Assembly (NCBI RefSeq): GCF_019175385.1
Contig: NC_083341.1
Coordinates: 20,902,203-20,966,202 of the forward strand
Direction: 5' to 3'
Origin: Lycium barbarum
Lineage: Eukaryota; Streptophyta; Magnoliopsida; Solanales; Solanaceae
Length of the DNA: 64,000 nucleotides
The translations under genes and the position numbers were made by a program. Under the pieces are notes generated by a model. It did not search any database, was not told where the DNA came from, and saw only the letters and a list, made by a program, of their open reading frames with translations. This document shows, in pieces, positions 1 to 11,169 of the stretch; position 1 is the stretch's first letter, and each line of letters opens with the position of its first letter.

Positions 1-1644
1 ACTGCTACCCTGATTATCAATGATTGTGATTTTATTGTCTTTCTGGTTGGCCTCCACACTGTCGCAGCTTTGTTCTTGAGACTTAGGATTCTCAGATTTA
101 TCCAGTACCTCTCTAGTAGTTACTTGCTTTGGTTTTTGTTTAACCCAAAGCATATTCTTGAGGAATCGTGCAGCTGATGCTTTCTTTTTCTTCTTTTTTG
201 GCTTCTTTTTCTGACATTTAGCACCTGCATTCTTGATATTTTGTTCAAACATTTCTTTGCCCTGAACTGGGGTGTCAGATTCATCTTGCTGCTGCTGTGA
301 TGCACCATAATTTTGTATCTGTGCATTATTATCCTGCTTGCCTTGGATTCGATCTTGTGGCTTATTTTGTTGCTCTTTTTGTGTCTCACGCTGTTTTATG
401 TTGTTGCCTTGTTCATGAGGCTGTGATTGTTGGCCTGCTTCATTAGGTTGCTCATTATGAACAACTTCATTATGTTGCTCATTGTGGTGTCCATCTCCCT
501 TGATTTTTGTTTTGTCATTCCAAGTGTTATTCTGTCTTGCAGTAGTCTTGTTGTTCTTCTTCCTAGTGACTTTAGTAAATCCTTCTTCATTAACATTACC
601 CTTTATCACCTTAGAAGTGCTTGGAGCAGTGTTTCCATTGTTAAATTCGTGTCTGCCTTTGTTGCTTTGTTTCTGTTCTTCACCATTCCTATCCTGCTGT
701 ACTCCTTGTTCCCTTTTCTTATTTTGATTTTGCTGCATTTCTTCTGTACCAATCAATTTCCCTTCCTGCACATTGGCTTTTTTCCTAGCCACTACTTTGC
801 ATTTGGTGTGATCATGACCCTGTAATCTACAGGTTCTGCAAAAAGCTGGGACTCCTTCATATTCAAGCCTTTGATAATAACCTTTCAAACCAACCCCTTT
901 TCCTTCTAAACCAATAAAAATATTATTTGGTAGAATCTTTTCCAGATCTACTTCAACTCTTACTTTTGCTAAATTTGGTCGAGTTCTTAAAGTAGTAGCA
1001 ATATCTTCTTTCAAAGGGGTTCCTACTTGTACCAATATTTGTCTAAGATAATTCCAATTGTACAAGTGATACTTCAATTCTGGAAGTAGAACCCAAATTG
1101 GGGCTAAAGATGTTTCCTCATTTGGGTCAAATTCCGGAGACCACTTGAACATTCTCATCAAAGCATTATCAGTAGAAATAAATCTTCTAAAGTATACATC
1201 ATTTAGGTCTGCTTCATTATCAAAATCAAGGAAAACATGACGATAATCATACACACCTATGTTGACAGTACCATTAAGTGGAATCTGCTCACGAAATTTT
1301 GCCCTAATAACGTCGATTTGAGGTCTACCGTAGGTGTATTTGCCCACCAAGGTCCATTTGCATCCTTCCGACATTACTCCATAATAATCCTCTGCATCGA
1401 AGATCACCGCCGGTGTGCCGTTGTGTGAAGTTTGCCTTGCCAGTATAGTGTTGCTAGCAGTAGGGATAATTGGAGAAGGGCGACCTACAATTGCTCCCTT
1501 ATAGTTGTTATTTTTCAGATCTGCCACCGTGGAGGTGGTCGCCGCTGTTATGGGGTCTTTAGCCTGAGTGATACGCGCCAGAATTCCATCCACCGGAGTG
1601 GACATGAGGAGGCGCGTGTAAGATACTCGATTATTTTGTACCAT
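1..1644 (-). CDS. DUF4283 / CCHC zinc-knuckle protein, probable LINE ORF1, C-terminus beyond window
   Basis: Reading the minus strand from an ATG at 1644, the frame stays open for 548 codons and leaves the window at base 1. An in-frame stop lies upstream near 1686, so this is the first usable Met. Residues about 90-250 look like DUF4283 (pattern VFLDFDNEADL, then APIWVLLPELKYHLYNW). A zinc knuckle follows at C269-x2-C272-x4-H277-x4-C282, preceded by RLEYEGVPAFC. The rest is Q/N/K-rich with a lysine stretch near residue 480, typical of nucleic-acid-binding LINE ORF1 or DUF4283 proteins in plants. The role would be RNA binding in the LINE particle (family knowledge). The absence of stops over 1.6 kb makes this one of the better preserved transposon frames here. 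It could instead be a stand-alone DUF4283 gene, but the repeat context argues for a LINE. Confidence 0.8.
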   Translation of the reverse strand, partial: MVQNNRVSYTRLLMSTPVDGILARITQAKDPITAATTSTVADLKNNNYKGAIVGRPSPIIPTASNTILARQTSHNGTPAVIFDAEDYYGVMSEGCKWTLVGKYTYGRPQIDVIRAKFREQIPLNGTVNIGVYDYRHVFLDFDNEADLNDVYFRRFISTDNALMRMFKWSPEFDPNEETSLAPIWVLLPELKYHLYNWNYLRQILVQVGTPLKEDIATTLRTRPNLAKVRVEVDLEKILPNNIFIGLEGKGVGLKGYYQRLEYEGVPAFCRTCRLQGHDHTKCKVVARKKANVQEGKLIGTEEMQQNQNKKREQGVQQDRNGEEQKQSNKGRHEFNNGNTAPSTSKVIKGNVNEEGFTKVTRKKNNKTTARQNNTWNDKTKIKGDGHHNEQHNEVVHNEQPNEAGQQSQPHEQGNNIKQRETQKEQQNKPQDRIQGKQDNNAQIQNYGASQQQQDESDTPVQGKEMFEQNIKNAGAKCQKKKPKKKKKKASAARFLKNMLWVKQKPKQVTTREVLDKSENPKSQEQSCDSVEANQKDNKITIIDNQGSS

Positions 1645-1758
1645 TGTGTTCTGGCCGACAGCTTTTGAAATGGAGCATGCGGTGTTTTATTTTTTGTTTG
1701 GTGGGGAGCACTTTTCGTTTGGTGGGGAGCACTTAATGAATTGCTTACAAGCCTAGCT
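1645..1758 (-). other. Putative LINE 5' leader with a tandem repeat
   Basis: Sequence between the DUF4283 start codon and the point (about 1758/1759) where similarity to the internal region of element C resumes. It holds two copies of GTTTGGTGGGGAGCACTT at 696 and 717 bases past 1000 (1696-1713 and 1717-1734), a 21-bp period. Short tandem repeats in a LINE leader often carry promoter activity, but that is inference here. The abrupt loss of similarity to element C at 1758 marks the LINE 5' boundary. Confidence 0.5.
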
Positions 1759-1910
1759 GGATTGGGACCTATTGGAAACATAAAGAAAGTTGACATCAGG
1801 AACTCAAATACAGTATTACGATTTATAGATTAGATTGGCTAGTAAGTGATAACAAAGAGATATTGATATGGGAAGTAAGTTAACGAGTACGGGAAAGTTT
1901 CACCCTAGAA

Positions 1911-1911
<1 letters not shown>

Positions 1912-1953
<42 letters not shown>
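1912..1953. repeat. (TA)n microsatellite
   Basis: About 21 TA dinucleotides in the internal region of element D. The matching position in element C has no comparable expansion, so it probably grew after the copies separated. Confidence 0.95.
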
Positions 1954-1954
<1 letters not shown>

Positions 1955-2570
1955 GAGATCAAGATGGGTTTGTACTCATAGTGGAATGTTTTGCAAACTT
2001 TTGAGTAGATACTATTAAGTGGCAAACGGGAAAAGAGCACTTTAAGAGCAACAGAAATCTAGGAGGACCTTCAGGACAGAAGTACGAGAAAGTGCGGTTA
2101 TGAATTGATTAAAGGAAGTTATGTGATTGGCGACTATGAGAGGGAGTTTAATAAATTAATAAGGTTGGCCAAGGGTAGACAGTGATGGCATACGACAGTG
2201 GACTTGAGATAGAGATACGATTATAAAGGAAACAAGACGAATATACGAGAAATAAACATACATACGAGCAAGCTATGCAATCGTAAAGGGGAATAAGAAA
2301 TGAACGAAAGAAGAAAGAAAAGGGTGTATTTTACTAAAATTGCATGATGAGAACAAGAATCGACCGGACATTAGAAGGATTATAACACATGATTATGATA
2401 CAAACAATTAGTTAAGAGAAACTATAGGACACTATGAGCTAAATTAAGAAAAGGACGAATCGTGAGAATATGAGAGTAAGTATCGACTTTTACTGGTATG
2501 ATATAAACCCAACTTGGAATCAAGAGCCAAGAGTAAGAGAAATCTCAAGGGTACTGGGGAAAGGATGTCT

Positions 2571-3145
2571 ATAAGTACTTATAAGTTGAAGGAAATGCGA
2601 TGAAAGTATAATTAATGATATATTTCTCGATATATAGGCTCGGGTGAAGGGCAAGCTTCGATGTAAGGAACTCTTTAAGTGGTGGCTTGACGGATAAGGT
2701 ATGTAAGGTGTTCATTTCCTTCTTTCTTTTGCACGAACCCAACTAGAACATAAACATGAGCGTTCCATAACAACTTCACTCCATTCCTATGCTATGTATT
2801 TCAGATCTTAATGCCTTACTTATTTGATTGATTCTTACCATATTATCATGTTTATCATCATTAAGCTAATTCTTTGGATTCGATACGAGCTCCATAATTC
2901 ATTCGGAGGTTATGACCTTATGTCACTCCGAAAGGCCAAGGTCTGATCAATGACTTCTCATCCAAAAATTAGCTCTAGGCATTACCATCAGGCTTTCCAT
3001 CCGCATCGCGGAAGGAAAGCGGAAGGTCTCAGGACATTGCGCTTTCAGTTCGCATCGCGGAAGGAAAGCGGGGTCCTGCACAGTTTTTTTTCGGTCCAGA
3101 CCAATAATGGTATATACGTATGAATAAATGTAATGCACTATTTTA
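2571..3145 (+). mobile_element. B-type LTR fragment embedded in element D
   Basis: The element C counterpart is continuous across this point (around 46337-46371). Element D instead has about 575 extra bases that match the reverse complement of the element B LTR: the segment from 37095 to 37660 in B's right LTR, including the twin hairpins and the stretch that B's left LTR has lost. There are no LTR termini at the edges, so it is an internal LTR chunk and not a clean solo LTR. Template switching during reverse transcription is a plausible origin (inference). Confidence 0.75.
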
Positions 3146-5664
3146 CGGCTTAAGGAGCATGGTATAGTCGGGCATTCTATAAGGAGCCTAACGAATTCCG
3201 ATGTCAACATTGATTCATTAATCTAGGGGACTGTTAGGCATGCAGGAAGGAAGTGGTTTGAGTTGTGTCCAATATGTATGGATGACTTGATACAAGAATC
3301 CAGTTAGCAAAAGAGAAATAAGTTAAACCAGGTGATAAAAGTAACTCCGACATTATATGGACTAGAGGAGTTGAAGGATCGCTAGGGTCGGCCAATTGAC
3401 TACCAAAGACGGTCAATACTCGAATGTTACTGGTATATGAGGACATTCTTAGACGAATTAGAATAGAAATGAACTAAATGCATGTATATTATGAGACAGA
3501 CATGGGAAAGGAGGCATGACAAGATAATGAAGGTTTAGAAATCAAAGGAAATAAGTTTTGTTAATGCAATACGTTGTGTTCCGGGCTATGATTCGAATCG
3601 CTCGTACCAGAGAATCTTTTTTTTGTTACAATTAAATATGCAGCAGACGTACCCCAAAAAGGTAACGGAGGAATATTTTTAGGAATTTCTATGATTGTTA
3701 AAAGAAAGAAAGACAGTATGCCTATGGATAGCATGACAACAGTAGTACCTGAGACTAGAAAATATCTCCTGCGTCATGAAATCATAAGTCACCGTTTATA
3801 TTAAATCGTGAGAGTATATGTCATAGGACTATATAAATAATCGTCCTGATGAAATGGCTAGTAAAATGGTGTGGGGAAGATAAATATTTGAAGAAGAATG
3901 AAAGCTCGTTAAATCTCAAATAGCCGCTAGTATAGGAGAGCAAAGGACTTAAAGAGGGAAGAACACTCGTATTGAAAGGAAGTTGTGATTAAGTAAGATT
4001 TTATTTTAGTCTCCTTCTTATGAGTTATGATGTAATGATGTTAAGATTTGAGGAGAGGAAATTGGGGGAAGGATTCAACCATGGATTTGAAGATATTTTG
4101 AATAGTAGATTAGCTGGAGATATGATCATTAGTATGTTGTAAATATAATCTTGTGATAGGGGATAACAACGATGATAAGAAAATATTGTATACAAGTGTA
4201 TAAGGAATGGTGCTGAGGATTGTTGTATGGGTCGAATGGAGTCCCATTTGAATGTAGATCTCTTGGCTATGTATTTTTGACTCATTGGATGAGTAATATG
4301 AGGTAAAGTAGTTAATGAGAATAATAAGCCATTGGCAAGGAAATGCTATTGCAAGCCATCTGGGCGCTACCATAGGTGGAACTATAATGACATTGTAAGG
4401 AATTAAGGAGTTTGACAAAAGCATTAAAAAGGAGATGGAATGATATGTATATCAAATCGATTAATACTAAGAGCATAATCTAAAGTAGCACTAGAGAAGC
4501 AAGCAAGGAAAAGTGCCACAGCTAAATAAGAAAGTTGCCCACTAGTAGAGAAACAGAGGGCTGCGAAATATGAGGGACTAAGTCAACGGAGGGTGAAGTC
4601 GTGGAAGTAGATGAAGACAAGATCACATGAAAAGAATTCAAGGATATAACTAAAGGAGATGGACATTTAAGGAATTAAGAGATCCGCTTGATTGGTAAAT
4701 CGAAATGACAGATAATTGCGTCAAACTATGGGAAAGACTTATTAAGTGATAATCGGGCAAAGGTTAAAAGTAGAAGGAGAAACCCAAAGGAAATGATCAA
4801 AGGATATTGCGTTTGATTAGATCAATCGGGTGACAATGAAACCTCGTGGAACAAGCAACATGATGGCTCTTATTGGAAAAAGGAACAAATGGAGGTTACA
4901 GACACAAGAAAGAATGAAAAGATCCGAATTCGCTGCATGACTAAGAATCTTGGTTATTTTTCGACAAACTTCTGAATTCACCCCTAATTTATTAGCCGAA
5001 CTAAAGATCAGAAACTTTAAGAGTAAATTGAAGGAAATGAATCATTAAAGAAGAGATTTGAGATGTTTTTGATATAAGTACAAGAATTACCGTTAGTTAG
5101 CAAAGTGGCAGAAGTCCAATTGAAGGAAAGAGAAATTAAGTGAGACATTTTGGTATTAAACTAGTTGAAAGATAAAGTACCGCAAAGATTAATTCGATTG
5201 CTATAGAAAGCAAAGGATGCTAACATGTGACCAGTCTTGATGCTATCTTTAAGGGAGGAATAATAAGAATAAGTAAACTCCAAGAAGGCAAAAGCCTGGG
5301 ACATCTGTAAAACGTAAGAAAGGTACGTGGAGGTCAAAAAGAACAAAAAAATTCTGAATAATAAGAAGATGGGATCAAAATTGGATAAAAGTATATGGTA
5401 AGTACTGGATAAAAGAGCATATGAGGATGTAAACTACGGAGGCTGAAGAGACAATGAGAACAATAAAGCATAAAGAGTTAGTAAACAGATAGATAATAAG
5501 AAAAGGGATGACCTTGAGTATGGGCATAAATTTCGGCTACAAAAGAAGAAGGTTAAACTGCGGATTTCGGATAAGTTACAGTTTTAAATGAGCAAGTAAG
5601 TAAAGTGAATACCGACAAATACAGGTGAGAACATTGACATCTACCACAGAGCGAACTCTACCTC

Positions 5665-5711
5665 AACATTCGAGGACAAATGTTTTTGAAGGGGGGGGGG
5701 GGGGGGGAGAA
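5665..5711 (+). other. Hairpin plus polypurine tract of element D
   Basis: AACATTCGAGGACAAATGTT at 5665-5684 is an almost perfect inverted repeat with an AGGA loop (one arm mismatch). A run of 17 G (5691-5707) and GAGAA follow directly before the LTR start at 5712. The purine run is the expected primer for plus-strand DNA synthesis. The hairpin recurs at the same place in elements A, B and C. Confidence 0.85.
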
Positions 5712-8097
5712 TGTTACACCCTGCACTTTCGGAGCATGAGCATTCCACGTACTTCACCATAGTAATGGAGTATCGAAGACGTCCCATGAAGTTTTGGAAG
5801 GTACAAGCCATGGAAAGTTTCATATGAAAATTTTGGTCCAAATTGAGGGACGCATACCTCTTAGCATATGAAGTGTTTTAGAGTGACACAAAAGCCTAAA
5901 TTGAAGTTCGTCGAGTCTAGTTTCCAACGCAATAAATCGCTCGTCGATACGACATCGGAGTAGAGAATTATGGACGTTACAAATTCAGCTGACAGAGCGG
6001 AAACAGTGCTGCTACAGTGCCACTGACTTTACCCATTTATAAAAGGGTTAAAATCCCTCTTTTTGGTCATAAAAACCTCTCAAATACTCCAGAAAAATCA
6101 GCAAGCATAAGAGCAAATATACATCAGAAAAGTGAGAATTTTGAGTAAATTCAAGTGACGACGTATTAATCGAGGTCCAAGTAACGTGCGGATGTGATTA
6201 TAGTATTATCTTGCGGAGGAATTGGCTTGGATTCAAAGTAAATAGTGAACATATTACTGCTCTAGAAAGGATAAGGTATGAATCTCTCCTTATTAATATT
6301 AATTTCAGTTTATTTACGGAGATAAAATTATTACATAGCCGTATAATAAGTTGGATAGTTGAGAAACTTGGAAAACATCGTGTGAGATGTTTTATGGAGC
6401 CTATTGGTGTTGATAATGTTTTTGTGATGTTGGTATTGTTGTTGTTGTTGTTGATTATTGGGTTGTGATTTCGGGCTAGGCATATAAACAGGGGAGATGC
6501 TGCCCGAATTTCGGCAGATTCTAAATGGATTTTAATTAAGGGCTTAAGACGAGCATATGACGATGATCCTAACAATAGTATGAATGGTCGTATATGTAGA
6601 TTACGAGGCTACGAATAATCTTAACTGAATTGCAAGACAGGAAGTAAGTTGGAAGTCCAGAAATTATATTCCAGGTATGTTAAAGCTAGTCCCTTTCTTT
6701 CTAAAGGCATGATCCTTTCGTTATAAACCTTTGTGTCATACCCATAATATCATTGGTTTCACAAATGCTAGAAGTCCACGAATTTCGTGATCCTTATGAT
6801 GTTATTGAGCTTCTAAAGGCATGATTCTTTTCTTACCAAACCATGCATGAATTCCATGAAAATTTTCATTTCCAAGAATGTTAGAGATTCATGACTCTTA
6901 AAGTTTTTATGATGGTAAAGATGAATAATTTTTTTATGATAACCATGATGATGATTATGAGGGATTTATTTATCCAAGCTCCAAGGCATACGGATTTCAT
7001 GTTATTATAAGATGATTTTTATTCATAGAGATTTCCATTTACATGAGCTTTATATTATTATGAGGTGATTGAGTTTACTTTGCAATTTCTTAATTTCCTT
7101 CATTGTTGGTAATCTCACCTTATGACCCTTGTTCCTTCAAGGTGGGATAAACGATGATGATTGATCCATAATATAATAGGAGGCTACCGACCTTACGTCA
7201 CTCCGATATAGTTGTGGCTTTTGATTGGGCTCTTATGCATGCTTTATATATATGTATGTATTTTTCTCACACCGCGCCGCACTATAGTCGGCCAGGCATG
7301 ACACGTAGATGTGCACACCACTGCAGTGGGCATGTTATGATATTGCCCCGGACGCAGGAGGCCTGGACGCGGGCTAATGATGATAACACCGAGCTTTAAT
7401 GGCCGGGCATGATACTATATATATGACACTGAGCCTTAATGGTACTATGTATATGTATAAAGATATTTTTTTAAAGGCTAAGCATGCATGGCATCCGCCT
7501 TATGAGGCATCCAGATGTACAGGTTATCCCTTTTATTCCATATTACTTTTCATGTCTATATTATATTGTTATTCATGCCTTACATACTCCGTACATTATT
7601 CGTACTGACGTCCCTTCTTGTGGACGCTGCGCTCATGCCCGCAGATAGGCAGGGAGATGGATCAGACTCGTAGGTCTTCTATCAGCAGATTCTCAGGAGC
7701 ACTCCACTTTCTTCGGAGCTGCAGTCTATTTGGTATTGCCCTTATGATCATTTGTATTCCTTGTAGAGGCTTGTAGATGTGTATGTACAGTTAGATGTTT
7801 TGTATCTCCACCGGTTCATGTTGTGGTATAATATATTGGTGGCCTTGTCGGCCTTATTTCGAGTTCTTGATACTTTACTGTTAGCCTTGCCGGCTTCATG
7901 ATATACGCTGTGTTGTGGCGACCTTGTCGGTCCGTATATATACATATTTGTTGAATGATTGGATATTCCTATGTTGGGCCTTTTCTGCGTGCAGGTGTTC
8001 TTCGGGTTATGGTTTATAATATTCAAAGTAACGGATAAGTAAGGTGGTTCCCGGCCTACGGGTCGGAGCCCGTCATACTCCTGGTAGGGGTGTGACA
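5712..8097 (+). repeat. Right (3') LTR of element D
   Basis: 2,386 bp bounded by TGTTACA and TGTGACA, directly after the polypurine tract. It contains a CTGCTACAGTGCCACTG cluster near 6008, the tandem CCGAGCCTTAATGG unit near 7390-7440, an ACTATAGTCGGCC segment near 7281, and the shared module ending GTACTGACGTC near 7602-7612. The order of modules matches the LTRs of B and C read from the opposite strand. No coding capacity. Confidence 0.88.
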
Positions 8098-8457
8098 GTA
8101 ACATTGCCAACTCGTTCTCCAAAAGTTGCAACCTTGCTATATTTTTCTTGATAAACAACCTCCGGAGAGTGTCCCAAACTTCTTTTCGAGAGCTAACATC
8201 ACGAACATGATCAATAAACTCTTTGCTGATAGAAGTCCTCAAAGCAAAGAGAGCTTTTCCACACTTGATCTTCCATTTCCTTCATGATTCGGCATTCTCA
8301 GGAGTATTGGCGGGGATTATTGCATCAGTTCCAGCAATTAAATCCCATAGATCCTGACCTTGAAGGTATGCTTCCATACACATTCTCCAATACTTGTAGT
8401 TAGTGCCTACAAGTTTTTCTATTCCATATTAAGCTTTTCCCCGTTTGAGGCCTCCAT
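8098..8457 (-). pseudogene. Ty1/copia gag N-terminal remnant, cut by element D
   Basis: Minus-strand translation gives VGTNYKYWRMCMEAYLQGQD, then LWDLIAGTDAI, and later KEVWDTLRRLF and IARLQLLENELAML. This is the copia-type gag polyprotein (UBN2-like) pattern. One frameshift near 8430 and an in-frame TGA near 8290 disable it. The frame stops exactly at 8097/8098, where the element D LTR begins. The GTAAC at 8098-8102 should be one of D's target duplications; its partner is outside the window. Confidence 0.8.
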
Positions 8458-8930
8458 TGCTACAAACGACAAAAGCTATCCCTTCACGTTTTTAAGCTTC
8501 TCCAATAGAGTAAACTGATAGATAAGAAGACTGAAACAAAGAGTTCCTTCCTTCAATCTTGCTCTGATGCCATATAACAAAAAACAGGAACAGAGAAGGA
8601 AGAAAAAATAGCAGAAAGCTTTTTATTGAATAGAAAATATAGCAGCTAACATCTGGAGAAAACAAAGCGTATATAAAATCCTATACTAATAGTTACTACT
8701 TCTACTATAACTCCTAACTTATAGTGTTTTATTCCACTAAACTAACTCCTAAAATTCCTGAACTCCCAAGCCACTTTCAAAGGTGAACAAACCTCACCTA
8801 AATAGTTCGTTTGACTTAGTAAATGCAGTAAAAGAAACAAGGCAGTAAGTTGCACTAATTTGTTACAAAGACTACAGGAAAATATTAGTTCAAGCTTATG
8901 AATTGCTCCTAGAGTTTGAAATGTGCAACT
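8458..8930 (-). mobile_element. Copia leader and probable LTR remnant
   Basis: Next to the gag start there is a minus-strand primer-site-like GGCATCAGAGCAAGATTG near 8553-8572 (a variant of the initiator-Met site), as expected between a copia LTR and gag. The AT-rich sequence beyond is likely the LTR, but clean termini cannot be fixed because the copy is decayed. No gene is visible. Confidence 0.45.
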
Positions 8931-10073
8931 CAAATTCTAGAAATAACTCGTGGAGTCTGAATTTTTATTAGTTTGAACTCTATAATAATTCTCGGAGCGA
9001 GTTTGTATTCCCCTCGTTTAGTTTTCAAAGCAAAACCTCTTCTCGATCGACCAAATGTTACCAAAACTTCAAAAACTCGTAAGATAAATATCGTCATGGA
9101 TGCTCAGAGCTTGAAGCATTATCATTAATTTTTGTTAACTATGAGCAATTTAATGGATTGGCGAGGAAGTTTGTAGATAATTCTAATTTTTTGCTGATCT
9201 GTAATGAAATGTGGACTAGATGATTATAGTCAACGGAGAAAATGACATGTCTAACAAGTTATTGAATAGTTGTTATGTTTTAGAAGCATCTTCTTATTTT
9301 AGTTATTCTATTAAAAATTCAATATAATAGTGACAATTTAATTAAAAAAACTAATACAAAACAAACCTTCGCTTGGAACATCAGAATTATTTTTAAATCA
9401 AATTTATGAAACCTTCGCTGACGATGAAAACCATTCAATAATAAACTTTGGTATTTGGAAGAAACTTTTTTCAATAAAAATGTAAAGATTTTTAATCACA
9501 CCATGCATAAATCACTTAAGAGAATCTGTCGGAATGCTTTCGTTTGTTGGTTAAAGTGGTAGGTTATAGATATTTTAGCTTTTCATAATGAAAGTAGTAC
9601 CTTAGATCTTGTATAATCAATCAATTAAATCACAAAGAACCTTATGTCCTCGATGCAAATAAGTAAATCTTAAGGTGCGAGAAAAAAGAAGTTGTATATA
9701 CGTATGTAACAGATATTACTGATTGCATCCGAATATATCAAATTAATCAAATTCAAAGAAATACCCTTCGTAGCTATATATCCATAGAAAAGTAACAAGA
9801 GAATAGTTTTTTTTTCCTTTCTGAAATGAGAAATACGATCTAACAATATTGTCTACAGGAGATATATTTCTCATTAATTTACGGGAGTTATCACATAAGA
9901 TTTAAGAGTCTTAATAGGAAGGGGTTGAAAAAATAAAAGAATATCATACCTAGAATTAAAAGCCTATGACCTAAAAGAATTTTGTACCCCCCTTACCATC
10001 ATATTTGAAGCATCCCGTATGTCAAGGAGATTCAACAATTTTTATATATACAAAAAATATATTTTTATCTTTT
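8931..10073. repeat. Diverged TIP-unit spacer
   Basis: Matches the spacer between the TIP copies (about 11820-12985) with many substitutions and small indels: shared phrases include GGAGCGAGTTT, the run around TAACCTTCGTTGACGATGAAAA, and the block just after the TIP stop codon. No coding region. It is the oldest visible spacer of the TIP array and shows that tandem duplication began before the two near-identical units formed. Confidence 0.75.
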
Positions 10074-10882
10074 TTAGCATGGTATCAGTTTTTGACGAAG
10101 GGATTCAATTGAATCTCCTTCAATGAAGTTGGCTCTGCTGATGCTAATAGGGAGTTGCTCGTGATCAATGTTCTTGGGGATGAAGATGGTTTCATAGACC
10201 AAAGAAGCAATTGCAGCACCGACGAATGTACCGAGCCAGTAGACCCAGTGGTTGTTCCATGTCCAACTAACCATTGCTTGACCAAAGGGCGCAGCCGGAT
10301 TCATTGCTGCACCGTAAAAAGCACCACCAGACAAGACAAGATGTTGGCACCAACAATGAAACCAATTGCAACTGGGGCAATTATGACACTCGAGTTACTC
10401 CTCTTGGGGTCAATTTTAGTTGCATAAATAGTGTAAACAAGAACAAATGTCGTCACTATCTCAAAAACAACTGCATTGCGTGGTGTTGGAGCGAATGGTG
10501 ATACTTCCACACCAACAACAGAATACTTGAGGAGCAAGCAAGCCACGACAGATCCAAGCAATTGAGCAATCCAATACAAAATAGTCCTGCATAAGGTTAT
10601 GTGACCTCCCATAAAGGCACCAAATGTGACAGCAGGATTTACATGACCTCCAGATATGTTTGCCGCCGCTGAAACTACAGCGACAAGAGCAAATGCGTGG
10701 TTTATCGCTGCCGCAATCAGCTGGGCTTGCAAATCGCCGCTCGTCAACCGGGATGATGCGGCAAAGCCTTCAGCGGCAAAAACATAAATAAACATGGAAA
10801 TGAATTCAGCTAATGCAGCCTTGAGGGTATCAGGGTGGGCAGCCTCTTTCAAACTTCCAATGAAAAGTCTTGAAATCGGCAT
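10074..10882 (-). pseudogene. TIP aquaporin copy 1, frameshifted
   Basis: Starts at ATG 10882 and matches copy 2 for about 183 residues. A 5-bp tandem duplication (ACAAGACAAG at 10331-10340 where copies 2 and 3 have ACAAG once) then shifts the frame and stops it near residue 193. The remaining C-terminal part, including the second NPA motif, is still readable in another frame (10074-10334). The first NPA box, TATA box and upstream sequence are intact, so a transcript could still be made, but the protein would lack helix 5 onward, loop E and helix 6. The unit is nearly identical to unit 2, so the lesion is young. It could also be an assembly or sequencing error. Confidence 0.88.
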
Positions 10883-11169
10883 GTTCTTTTTCTTGAAGAT
10901 GAAAAGGTTTATGAGTTTATTACTCTTTTATTTCGTTCTAGCTCTGTTTGCTTTCTTTCCAAATAGGCCTCTAACCTCTTTATATATATAGTGGACTAAA
11001 TAAGAGCATGCATGAGTAGACTGTAGACAGAACAATACATTATTTTGTTGGAAAACACCCTAAGGCAGCACTCCATTTCTGACGAATAAAAAATACTAAT
11101 AGGGAATAATAAGGCAACATTTCAATATTATTGAGTAAGTGGTGCTGCACAAGCATTTCAATCCACGTG
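10883..11169 (-). promoter_or_regulatory. Upstream region of TIP copy 1
   Basis: Read on the minus strand it has a TATA run (10979-10990) about 100 bases before the ATG, an RY-type CATGCATG (11007-11014) and a CACGTG G-box (11164-11169). All are the same as at copy 2, offset by exactly 2,907 bp. Confidence 0.55.

Larger units (their letters stand above)
1759..8097 (+). mobile_element. Element D: non-autonomous Ty3-type LTR element, left end missing or interrupted by LINE
   Basis: The right part of an LTR element in plus orientation: about 3.95 kb of internal sequence (1759-5711), a polypurine tract, and a 2,386-bp LTR (5712-8097) that begins TGTTACA and ends TGTGACA. The internal region carries no gag, protease, RT or integrase reading frame. 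Much of it aligns in inverse order to 43596-47100 of element C; for example, the sequence around 5581-5660 is the reverse complement of that around 43625-43730. It is purine-rich on the sense strand. The LINE at 1-1758 interrupts it, and its 5' LTR is not in the window. D is itself inserted in a copia gag frame at 8097/8098. Confidence 0.8.

Noticed and set aside
427..825. Plus-strand frame of 132 codons rich in Phe and Leu
   Set aside because: Antisense to the open DUF4283/CCHC frame, whose K/Q/N-rich codons produce it.
10155..10427. Plus-strand frames of 66-128 codons opposite the TIP copies (also 13067-13408, 15974-16360, 21048-21281)
   Set aside because: Shadows of the conserved TIP coding sequence; they are similar to each other only because the genes are.
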